Of a stretch of 64,000 nucleotides of DNA, positions 51,351 through 61,017 are shown one piece after another (the stretch's first letter is position 1; each line of letters opens with the position of its first letter). The translations under genes and the position numbers were made by a program. Source of the stretch: Axinella damicornis. Lineage: Eukaryota; Porifera; Demospongiae; Axinellida; Axinellidae. The notes beneath the pieces are model-generated. The model saw only the letters and a list, made by a program, of their open reading frames with translations. It was not told where the DNA came from and ran no database searches. The stretch covers positions 374,501 to 438,500 of the forward strand of contig OZ007510.1 in assembly GCA_963931865.1 (NCBI GenBank), read 5' to 3'.

Positions 51351-52576
51351 GGATAGATAGATAGACAGGTGGATTAATTAATTGCCAGGATGATAGATCA
51401 GGTGCCTATGAGCTGCTCATAGCAGAGCAGAGAGCTTGCTTATCCAGCTTCTCACATATATACTAGCTTCTTGACAATTACATTGTGCACTGTCAGTTGT
51501 AAAATTAAGATTTGTTGGTCAGTTCATAGGCTTTTATTTACTACACCAGCTGAGGTTTGTCAAGAAACCCACCAAGAGATGCACTTTTCCTTCATCTTGC
51601 AGCATCCACCTCCTCCCACCAGTTCACTGAGGCTGGATCCTACAAGATTTTCTGCACAGAGGATGACAGCATCGGGGCCTCTGTGGTGGTGGTCGATAGT
51701 ACTGTTACAGAGACACAAGACGGGGGCCCCGGGCAGTACAGTCCCATGCTGTACACCCATGCTGCGCTCATGGGGATCACGTTCGGCATACTACTCCCCC
51801 TGGGGGCGTTCCTCGCTCACCATGAGAAGTTCCTCATTCACAAGGTTACCCAGCCGACAGGTCTCCTGCTGGCTCTGATCGGGTTTGTGATGGTGCTAGT
51901 GTACGTGTCGCTGGCACACGGCCAACACTTCCGGTTCCTGATCCACGGGGTGGTGGGCCTGGCCCTGCTGTTGCTGGCATTGCTCGTGATGCCGGCACTG
52001 CTCCTGCGCAAGCCTTGGCGCAAGTGGCACAGGCGATGCGGCCATGTTGTTGCCTTCTTTGGCATGGGGAACGTCCTGCTGGTGAGCTCATTTCCTGGGT
52101 GCCCTTATAACTAGAGGCAGGCTGGAGTATAGGAACTGCCTAGTGTAGTGAATGTAGTCCCTTCATAGCCACAAACCACTAACAGATGTTGAGTATGAAA
52201 GTAGAAGGCTACCCACACATTATCAGGTGCTTTATGGAAGCATGTGTTGATATTCATGACATAAAAATTAATATGCACTTCCTACCAGAGAAATAGTACT
52301 AGTTGATGATCAAGTTGCATCAAGATGAGTGTGTGTCACTTGTAGTGAATGGGAGTCTGAAATCTTGTTTTGTTCTCACAGGGTCTGGGTGTCCTTCGTA
52401 TCCCACGGCCAGCAGCCCTCACTCTCTGTGCTGTGTACGGCATCTGGCTGGTGGTGGCCATCACGGTCTACGTTCTCGTCTCCCCAAAGAAGGGCAAGTA
52501 TGACCTGCAGGATGCGGAGGAGGAGGTGAAGTACACGGCTGACCTCAAACCACTGGAGAAGCAGCTTCCTCAATAA
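47993..52576 (+). CDS. Cytochrome b561-like membrane protein, copy A (short form)
   Basis: Five exons: 47993-48107, 49915-50064, 50992-51219, 51603-52081, 52382-52576; 388 aa, phases agree. Exon 1 is a signal peptide (GWVILVCWLQFSAAQA). Exons 2-4a form a Cys-containing beta-rich ectodomain with two cupredoxin-like signatures (FTFYQAGDFDYNC; HQFTEAGSYKIFC..ASVVVV). Exon 4b is the b561 core with four conserved His as haem-b ligand candidates: YTHAALMG, FLIHKVTQ, FLIHGVVG, KWHRRCGH. Exon 5 adds a fifth TM helix (IWLVVAITVYVLV) and a 30-residue acidic tail ending EKQLPQ. b561 proteins move electrons across membranes, often from ascorbate. It lacks the PAS region of copy B and is probably truncated by the duplication, but is otherwise intact. 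CA and GATA microsatellites lie in introns 2 and 3. Confidence 0.85.
48390..48425. repeat. 17-bp palindrome
   Basis: ATATCCTGGTTTTGCAT followed by its complement, in intron 1 of b561 copy A. Confidence 0.8.
48655..48822 (+). repeat. tRNA-derived SINE-like element
   Basis: An A-box (TGGCCTAGTGGTTAAAGC, about 48676) and a B-box (GGTTCGAGTCC, 48719-48729) lie 43 bases apart, then a short unrelated body and an A-rich tail (AAAGAAAAGGAAAAAAAATA). The acceptor and T stems do not pair well, so a functional tRNA is unlikely. Confidence 0.6.
49353..49412. repeat. Hairpin with 23-bp arms
   Basis: ACTATCAAAACAGGAGCTTA.. and its complement around a 14-base loop, in intron 1 of b561 copy A. Confidence 0.85.
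49543..49659. repeat. Foldback element, TAGCCTCGTTCC family
   Basis: TAGCCTTGTTCTGG at the left, CCTGGGAACGAGGCTA at the right, and an inner inverted CCAGTTTTTGATTGCTTGCA arm. Confidence 0.75.
50415..50502. repeat. Foldback element, TAGCCTCGTTCC family
   Basis: TAGCCTCATTCCCAGAC at the left, GCCTGGGAATGAGGCTA at the right; the inner part is like the element at 5610-5710. Confidence 0.8.
50571..50830. repeat. 16-bp tandem repeat inside a ~95-bp tandem duplication
   Basis: ATTACTCCAGCTACAC units, then a block with CTAGCTGGTTTTGAGGTAGC and CGGGCCTTGGAACGAGGCTA, which occurs twice in tandem. The block contains another foldback-family end. Confidence 0.85.
51238..51372. repeat. (GATA)n microsatellite, b561 copy A intron 3
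   Basis: GATA/GGTA units starting 19 bases after the donor. The matching position in copy B (60983-61080) has the same repeat, so it predates the duplication. Confidence 0.95.
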
Positions 52577-52972
52577 GATCCACCTCTTCCGTCTCTCAAG
52601 ACATTGTTTAGCTTTCAAGTTTCAGTTGCTTGCTTGTACCTGTCTAGAGTCAACATTTCCTTCCAGACTGAAACTAGAACAATTCATTATTATAGCTCCA
52701 CTTCCTCCATCCAGTTTTTGATTGCTTGCAGTATGTAAAAACAGAAGGGGAAGGCCCACTGCATGATCCTCCAGTGGCAGGATGGCCTATTTTCTGCGTG
52801 TGATGTTGGGACACCATGTGCAGTGGGTGGATGTGAACGTGCACCTAAGGGGAGAGGGGTTCAACCAATAATTCATGCCTCACAGCAAGTGCACTCCTCT
52901 GTTCTGAACAACAAGAACTAAGTCCTATTTCCTGGACAAATACTATAGTCTCATTTCCCTTCTAGTTGTGGT
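52577..52972. other. b561 copy A 3' flank, no gene seen
   Basis: No coding signal after the stop codon. The PAS-coding sequence found after the same exon in copy B is absent, so the duplication break is at or just inside this stretch. Confidence 0.6.
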
Positions 52973-54782
52973 GGGGTAGGCATCCCCTGCTGGCATGGTG
53001 GGGGTCTGGGAATGAGACTAGGCATCCCCTGCTGGCATGGTGGGGGTCTGGGAATGAGACTAGGCATCCCCTGCTGGCATGGTGGGGGTCTGGGAATGAG
53101 ACTAGGCATCCCCTGCCGGCATGGTGGGGGTCTGGGAATGAGACTAGGCATCCCCTGCTGGCATGGTGGGGGTCTGGGAATGAGACTAGGCATCCCCTGC
53201 TGGCATGGTGGGGGTCTGGGAATGAGACTAGGCATCCCCTGCTGGCATGGTGGGGGTCTGGGAATGAGACTAGGCATCCCCTGCTGGCATGGTGGGGGTC
53301 TGGGAATGAGACTAGGCATCTGCCAGCATGGTGGGGGTCTGGGAATGAGACTAGGCATCCCCTGCCGGCATGGTGGGGGTCTGGGAATGAGACTAGGCAT
53401 CCCCTGCCGGCATGGTGGGGGTCTGGGAATGAGACTAGGCATCCCCTGCCGGCATGGTGGGGGTCTGGGAATGAGACTAGGCATCCCCTGCCGGCATGGT
53501 GGGGGTCTGGGAATGAGACTAGGCATCCCCTGCCGGCATGGTGGGGGTCTGGGAATGAGACTAGGCATCCCCTGCCGGCATGGTGGGGGTCTGGGAATGA
53601 GACTAGGCATCCCCTGCTGGCATGGTGGGGGTCTGGGAATGAGACTAGGCATCCCCTGCCGGCATGGTGGGGGTCTGGGAATGAGACTAGGCATCCCCTG
53701 CCGGCATGGTGGGGGTCTGGGAATGAGACTTGGCATCCCCTGCCGGCATGGTGGGGGTCTGGGAATGAGACTAGGCATCCCCTGCCGGCATGGTGGGGGT
53801 CTGGGAATGAGACTAGGCATCCCCTGCCGGCATGGTGGGGGTCTGGGAATGAGACTAGGCATCCCCTGCCGGCATGGTGGGGGTCTGGGAATGAGACTAG
53901 GCATCCCCTGCCGGCATGGTGGGGGTCTGGGAATGAGACTAGGCATCCCCTGCCGGCATGGTGGGGGTCTGGGAATGAGACTAGGCATCCCCTGCTGGCA
54001 TGGTGGGGGTCTGGGAATGAGACTAGGCATCCCCTGCCGGTATGGTGGGGGTCTGGGAATGAGACTAGGCATCCCCTGCCGGCATGGTGGGGGTCTGGGA
54101 ATGAGACTAGGCATCCCCTGCCGGCATGGTGGGGGTCTGGGAATGAGACTAGGCATCCCCTGCTGGCATGGTGGGGGTCTGGGAATGAGACTAGGCATCC
54201 CCTGCCGGCATGGTGGGGGTCTGGGAATGAGACTAGGCATCCCCTGCCGGCATGGTGGGGGTCTGGGAATGAGACTTGGCATCCCCTGCCGGCATGGTGG
54301 GGGTCTGGGAATGAGACTAGGCATCCCCTGCCGGCATGGTGGGGGTCTGGGAATGAGACTAGGCATCCCCTGCCGGCATGGTGGGGGTCTGGGAATGAGA
54401 CTAGGCATCCCCTGCTGGCATGGTGGGGGTCTGGGAATGAGACTAGGCATCCCCTGCCGGTATGGTGGGGGTCTGGAATGAGACTAGGCATCCCTTGCTG
54501 GCATGGTGGGGGTCTGGGAATGAGACTAGGCATCCCCTGCTGGCATGGTGGGGGTCTGGGAATGAGACTAGGCATCCCCTGCCGGTATGGTGGGGGTCTG
54601 GAATGAGACTAGGCATCCCTTGCTGGCATGGTGGGGGTCTGGGAATGAGACTAGGCATCCCCTGCCGGCATGGTGGGGGTCTGGGAATGAGACTAGGCAT
54701 CCCCTGCTGGCATGGTGGGGGTCTGGGAATGAGACTAGGCATCCCCTGCTGGCATGGTGGGGGTCTGGGAATGAGACTAGGC
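52973..54782. repeat. 42-bp minisatellite, ~43 units
   Basis: GCATCCCCTGCTGGCATGGT + GGGGGTCTGGGAATGAGACT + AG, mainly with a CTGG/CCGG variant, two shortened units and one 10-base deletion. 42 is a multiple of 3, so several frames on both strands stay open for about 500 codons. It contains the foldback end TCTGGGAATGAGACTAG. No evidence that it is translated. Confidence 0.97.
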
Positions 54783-55068
54783 AAGAATAAGACTTTCATG
54801 GTCTCATCCTCTGCAGTCTCGATGAGGAATGTATATGCATACATAAAAGTCTAACACATGCAAGTAAGCCAGAAGAAACCTCACAAAGTGTGTGAAAATA
54901 TTTTTCGCTATCATTTTCAGTCGTTAGGAACTTTGTGCTTTCCACTGCCCTGCTACAGCTGTCGGCTTCCAAGCTGTCTTTCTTGGGTGTTTCAGTATAT
55001 GACAATGGCGGCCAGCTGCTCGGGTATACAAACCACTTTGCTGTAATAGTGATGTTGGTGTGCTGTAG

Positions 55069-55175
55069 TAGCCTAGTCCCACGCCCAGCTTTTAGTCACT
55101 TGCAGTACGATAAAGCGGGTTAGGGGTAGTACTGCAAGTGACAAAAAGCTGGGTGTGGGACTGGGAACAAGGCTA
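55069..55175. repeat. Foldback element, TAGCCTCGTTCC family
   Basis: Long arms: TAGCCTAGTCCCACGCCCAG at the left and CTGGGTGTGGGACTGGGAAC.. at the right, with an inner CACTTGCAGTAC / GTACTGCAAGTG pair. Confidence 0.85.
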
Positions 55176-55564
55176 GTGCTGTAGCATATATGGGGTAATT
55201 ATTATGCAGATACACCCACATTGAAAATTATATGCTGGCTATATGCCTCTGACTTCAGACGGATTCCTCTGGGCAGAGCGAGAAGGGAGGGGGGTGTATT
55301 AAGAATGAACTGATATAGTCAACCGAAAACATCACAGCAGGTGCAGTGGAGAAGTATATACTAGGTGTACGCCACAGCATAAGTAGCGTGCAGGTTTCAG
55401 GTTTGTGACTGTTGTTAGCATTGGCCCCAATGTACAAGTTGCTAACACTGTGAACACAAACATGAGCATTAACTTCGAAGCCCTAGCTAGGTGCAAACTA
55501 TATCTTACAAACAGCACCGGTGGAGCAAGAGCTTCAGTCAAACACCAGGAATAGATGCTAGGTA

Positions 55565-56760
55565 GTCCCTCTAGCACCAGGAGCCAGTACTCAACAGACG
55601 CCAGTACTCAACAGACGCCAGCACCCTGTACTCAACAGACGCCAGTCCCTCTAGGACAAGGAGCCAGTCCCTCTAGCACTCTGACGCCAGTTCCTCTAGG
55701 ACAAGGAGCCATTCCCTCTAGCACTCTGACGCCAGTCCCTCTAGGACAAGGAGCCAGTCCCTCTAGCACTCTAACGCCAGTTACTCTAGGACAAGGAGCC
55801 AGTCTCTCTAGCACTCTGACGCCAGTCCCTCTAGGACAAGGAGCCAGTCCCTCTAGCACTCTGACGCCAGTTACTCTAGGACAAGGAGCCAGTCCCTCTA
55901 GCACTCTGACGCCAGTCCCTCTAGGACAAGGAGCCTTTCCCTTTAGCACTCTGACGCCAGTCCCTCTAGGACAAGGAGCCAGTCTCTCTAGCACTCTGAC
56001 GCCAGTCCCTCTAGGACAAGGAGCCAGTCCCTCTAGCACTCTGACGCCAGTTACTCTACGACAAGGAGCCAGTCCCTCTAGCACTCTGACGCCAGTCCCT
56101 CTAGGACAAGGAGCCTTTCCCTTTAGCACTCTGACGCCAGTCCCTCTAGGACAAGGAGCCAGTCTCTCTAGCACTCTGACGCCAGTTACTCTAGGACAAG
56201 GAGCCAGTCCCTCTAGCACTCTGACGCCAGTCCCTCTAGGACAAGGAGCCAGTCTCTCTAGCACTCTGACGCCAGTCCCTCTAGGACAAGGAGCCAGTCC
56301 CTCTAGCACTCTGACGCCAGTTACTCTAGGACAAGGAGCCAGTCCCTCTAGCACTCTGACGCCAGTCCCTCTAGGACAAGGAGCCTTTCCCTTTAGCACT
56401 CTGACGCCAGTCCCTCTAGGACAAGGAGCCAGTCTCTCTAGCACTCTGACGCCAGTTACTCTAGGACAAGGAGCCAGTCCCTCTAGCACTCTGACGCCAG
56501 TCCCTCTAGGACAAGGAGCCAGTCTCTCTAGCACTCTGACGCCAGTCCCTCTAGGACAAGGAGCCTTTCCCTTCAGCACTCTGACGCCAGTCCCTCTAGG
56601 ACAAGGAGCCAGTCTCTCTAGCACTCTGACGCCAGTCCCTCTAGGACAAAGAGCCAGTCCCTCTAGCACTCTGACGCCAGTCCCTCTAGGACAAGGAGCC
56701 AGTCCCTCTAGCACCCAGAGAAGCCAGTACTCATCAGACGCCACTCCTAGCACCAGGAGC
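55565..56760. repeat. 45-bp minisatellite, ~26 units
   Basis: GCCAGTCCCTCTAGGACAAG + GAGCCAGTCCCTCTAGCACT + CTGAC. Within each unit two half-units (..AGTCCCTCTAG..) are similar. A CCTTTCCCTTT variant recurs periodically (higher-order). It is open on both strands (15-residue period). No promoter, splice or family evidence for a protein. Confidence 0.96.
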
Positions 56761-57059
56761 CAGCCACCACTCCTCTAGCCCCTTGAGGAGCCAGTTACTC
56801 AACAGTTTTTACCACATAATGCCTCCACTACAATTCCCATTGTTGATAAGCACCAACATATAGTACACACATCCTATTACATCATGTCAGAGAATGGAGT
56901 AGAGTGTATAGGTTGTGTTGGCTTCCTTCCTTCTTGTGTGTAAGATAATTGGAGTTATCTGCACGTTTCAAATTTCAAAAACCACAATACATGCCAGCAG
57001 GTGCTGCTTTCCCCTTAACATGCTATCATTAGGGACAGACATGGCTAGACAGGCCACAG

Positions 57060-59215
57060 GGCGACGGACAGGCAGGCACACACCCTAGCAGCAGCACTCC
57101 GAACACTCACCCAGACCACTGCGCACACACCTGTAGATGTCTTTGTGTGCAGAGGTAGAGGAGGGCCCCAGACCAACCAGCAGACGGCGCAACATTAGAC
57201 TGTCCAAATAATCCGGAGGGAGGGTGGGAATTAATGGTCAAGCAAAAGTACCCCTGTTCGATCACACCTGTTTTGCAGAAGCAGGGAAGAAATGTTTATC
57301 ATCCATGAGCTACAATTTTAAAATCTGCTGGTCACTTCCGTTTCTCTCTGAAATAGAGCTGATCAGGCGGAAGCTAAAATAACTTTCAAATTTAATTCTT
57401 GCAGGTGCTACTCATTATCAGGTTAATAGGACAGAACTTCCTTTTGGAGTTTGTGAGTCTATTCCAAATCTACACCTTCTTGGGGTAACAAACAGCTCAG
57501 ATCAAAACAGCTGATGGAAACATCAAAACCACACAGTGGTCTGCAGTGAGATGCAGCTGTCCAGAAACCTCTCCACATCTGGGCTCCACACCACTGCCAT
57601 AGTCAAAACACTATGCAACATTTTCAACTGGGTGCAATTTATCCCTGCCCTTGAAGTGAATGGTTTCTTGCTCTTCCTGTGAGGTGCTTAGCTCATGAAT
57701 CTTGTCAAGTGCACCTCATTCCACCACCTACACAGCAGCCACTGATCTCACAGGATGCACAAGATTGTTATAAGTGGTCAAGTGGTCAGCTACACTTACC
57801 TGAAGTAGAGCTTCCTGGTCTGGAGGCTCTGAACAGGAGCCCATAAGGCACAAAGCACCTCCTAGCAACAGAGATATAAACATTGATGCTGGCTACAAAT
57901 GACTACCAATATTCAAATTAAAAAAAAAACCCTACATGTAATTGAATGGGAAAGTTAACTATATTATTATCTCACTACGAGACCTTCACAGTACAAGGGC
58001 CATGTGTGTATGCAATTGTGGAGAGTGACTGTTTATCACCTACTGTAGTTTAAAAGAAGCTTCACCATAGAAAAGGAGTGAGAAACCATTTCCCTCGAGC
58101 TCCTTTGATCGGACAATGTCACAGCACTTTCCCACAGTTTCATGCATACTGAACGTCTCCCCTGCTTCATACAGAGCAACAAACACTCGTGCCAGGCAGC
58201 TGCACAGCGGAGAACCCAGAGAGGCTTGCAGCTGCGAGTAGAGTTGACAGACAAGCTCCTTCTGCTTTGACTTTAGCTCCTCCTGGGGTGAGCAAGGAAA
58301 GAGAAGGGGAGAGGGAAGGATGAGAGGAGGAGAGGGAGGGCCTCATCACTGAATCAGGAAATAAAGGTGGTCTGGGTCTTAGCATTAAAGATCATCCTAG
58401 TCATGCACTACTTCTAGATTTGAGGTCGCCTAAAACTTGAACATGCATAGAAAATTGACTAAAATCCGCCTAAAATGGACCAATATCCAATGTGCATAGT
58501 ATTACTCATGTAAAGTCATCAAAGAGTACTGTGCATACCCCATCACCTGATTCTTCTCACGTCATCAGAGTAACTCCTTGCCAATTACCCAGTCACATTC
58601 AGTTAAATGGTACGTCTCTTTGACTTGACCTAAAACAGTTCCTACAATGACTTGGTCATCGGCGAGAACTTACTCCAATGGAGTGTGACGACAGGAGCAC
58701 AATCTTTGATGACTTAATATTAATAGTCACATGAGTGATACACTATTTATTGTGGGACCATCTTTAGTCAAGCCATTAAATGAATAGGATCGACTGGGTA
58801 ATTGGCAGGGACTTACTCTGAAACAAATCAGGCAACCATAGATAATATACCATTGGTATATTATCTATGGGCATACTCTTCAATTAAAATTAATTTACCC
58901 ATGAGTAATACCGTATATCAATCTTCGTGGCAACGCTTTAAATCAACTGTAGGGCCTTAAAATGATCCCATGGGTGTCCCATGGGATCTGGTAACTTAAA
59001 TCAAGACACCTATGGGAAGGATGACCTGAATCAGTCTCACAACCATGCAGATCTGATAAGCACACACGATCAACTCAGCAGGTGGCCTGGATCTCTAGAG
59101 TGTACTGCCATCCTACCAGTAAGCTGTGTTAGCTGTACCTGGGTGCGCAGTTCTGCAGGCCAGGGATAATGACCCTGCAGGATGCAGAGAACCCTCTGCC
59201 GGGCATCCGATGGTG
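57060..59215 (-). pseudogene. Truncated duplicate of the HEATR5 5' end
   Basis: Three HEATR5 exons are recognisable. The exon 1 remnant (59215 to about 59152; RVLCILQ against RVLYILQ) has lost its start codon in a roughly 60-base deletion. The exon 2 copy (58288 to about 58108) is intact in frame but has Arg-to-Cys changes (LVCQL, LCSCL) and an altered end. The exon 5 copy (about 57190-57065) has an 11-base deletion that shifts the frame. Exons 3 and 4 are missing, and homology stops at about 57060. It is head-to-head with b561 copy B, like the real HEATR5 with copy A. It cannot encode HEATR5. Confidence 0.85.
58836..58870. repeat. 17-bp palindrome
   Basis: CCATAGATAATATACCA, one central base, and its complement, in an intron of the HEATR5 fragment. 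Confidence 0.8.
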
Positions 59216-59310
59216 GGCGTGGCTGATTAGACTATAATACCGTCTTCCGCCGTCACTTCCAGTTTTGCGTCGTGAATTTCTGATTTCGTTTGCCAGCTTT
59301 TGCGGGAAGC
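59216..59310. promoter_or_regulatory. Duplicated promoter / 5' UTR of b561 copy B
   Basis: It shares GTGGGCGTGGCTGATT, CCGTCACTTCCA and GTGAATTTC..TTTCGTTT with 47880-47990. It now serves only copy B, because the HEATR5 side is broken. Confidence 0.55.
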
Positions 59311-60981
59311 ATGGCGAGCCGTGTACGGCAGGTCGGATGGGTGATCTTGGTCTGTTGGTTGCACTTGAATGTTGCGCAGGCCCGAGGGCAGGGGTCGGGG
59401 TCAGCAGACGGTCTCAAAGACAACATTGAACCAGGTCAGTTGCAGCAGCAGAGCTCTGTGCTCGGTGCTGCAAAAGTTGCAGAAACAATTAAGATTGGAC
59501 CAGATTGCAGTTTTTACAGTCAAATTTAATTGCATTATAATCATCAAATAACATTACTGTGGCTGTTGTAGTTTCGTCTGTGACCACTGCTTGTTTTGTC
59601 GCGGGCTGCAGATTGGCCTGTCCCTAATGTTGTGCACCTGTCCCTAATGTTGTGCACCTGCTTTTTGCATTAAAAAATGGAGCAAGGGAGTATTCAAGCT
59701 ACGTTGAAGAACATGATACCAGCTAGCTAGCTGCCCAAGAGTATGTGCACTGGATAGACAGGAGAATAATTCGAATGTTTGCCACAATCAAGAGGAGGAA
59801 GCTGTGCTCACTGGACAGAGGCTCCATGCTCCAAACATCTGAACCATGCAAAACATGTATACAGGTCCAAATATAATTTGTGACAGAGACCTTAGCCGTA
59901 TTCCTTGAATCATTAGTAATGTCTGTTTTTGTTTCATAATCTGTATAAGTATTTTGTACAGGTTCTTAATCTGTACAAGTATTTTGTGCTGCGAGATCGT
60001 CAAGTGAACACCATAACTCTCTCTCTCTCTCTCTCTCTTTCACACACACACACACACACACACATACACAGTCTTCTGCACAAACAGCCCACATGTGTTG
60101 CTTGGTGCCCCATTCAACTGGCAGTTTTCTGACGGCACTGCAGCAGACGAAAGCTGTGCTGGAGGTTACACCATGATTAACGCCACCAGTGTGTCGCAGG
60201 TCCCCTCAGAATGGTGGACATTCACTGGTGAGCTCATTAATGCTGCCTGTTTGTGGTAGTGGTGCACTAAGTGCAATCAAGTCCTGCAACCAGATGAATG
60301 CTGAGTGGCACTATTTTCCATGTTCAACTACTTCCTGTGAAATAATACCTTGCACTTCCACCATTGCGTTCACTGTGTTTCCTGTAATCACTTCTGTTAG
60401 TTGATTCTCAAACGCATTTTTGCTGTTTTAGGACAAATCATTAATGTATACATATAGGCAGGCATGTAGTTGCACCTGCATGGCGTCAGCGGTCTATGTG
60501 TACCGCCATGCAAGATTATTACTCCATAGCCTTTGGGGCAGTAAGGGCACTCAGTTATGGTAATATTTCTGCTACAGCACTCACTCATGTATAACAATAC
60601 ACATCATTACACACACACACACACACGCACACACACACACGAACACACACACACACACACACATCACACACGCACACACGCACACACGAAACACACACAC
60701 ATACACATACATGCACACGCACACACACAGACTCACAGTTCACATTCTACCAGGCTGGAGACTTTGACTACAACTGCAGGAATGGCATGCGCAATGAACA
60801 ACTGTCCGTGGTGGAAGCGCAGTACAGCATAGCTCTGTGCCGAGAGTGTAGGAGGCGGTACACACTGAACGTTGGAGAGGTGTTGCGCTGGTCTCTAGCC
60901 GAGAGGGACAGCAGGGAGTGTACCGTCAACATCACAAACACTGAGTCTGGCCAGCTGCTGCAAAGTGAGGGAGATGGATAC

Positions 60982-61017
<36 letters not shown>

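Noticed and set aside
52966..54606. ORFs of 490-546 codons on both strands
   Set aside because: Period-42 minisatellite; stop-free only because the unit is a multiple of three and lacks stops in several frames.
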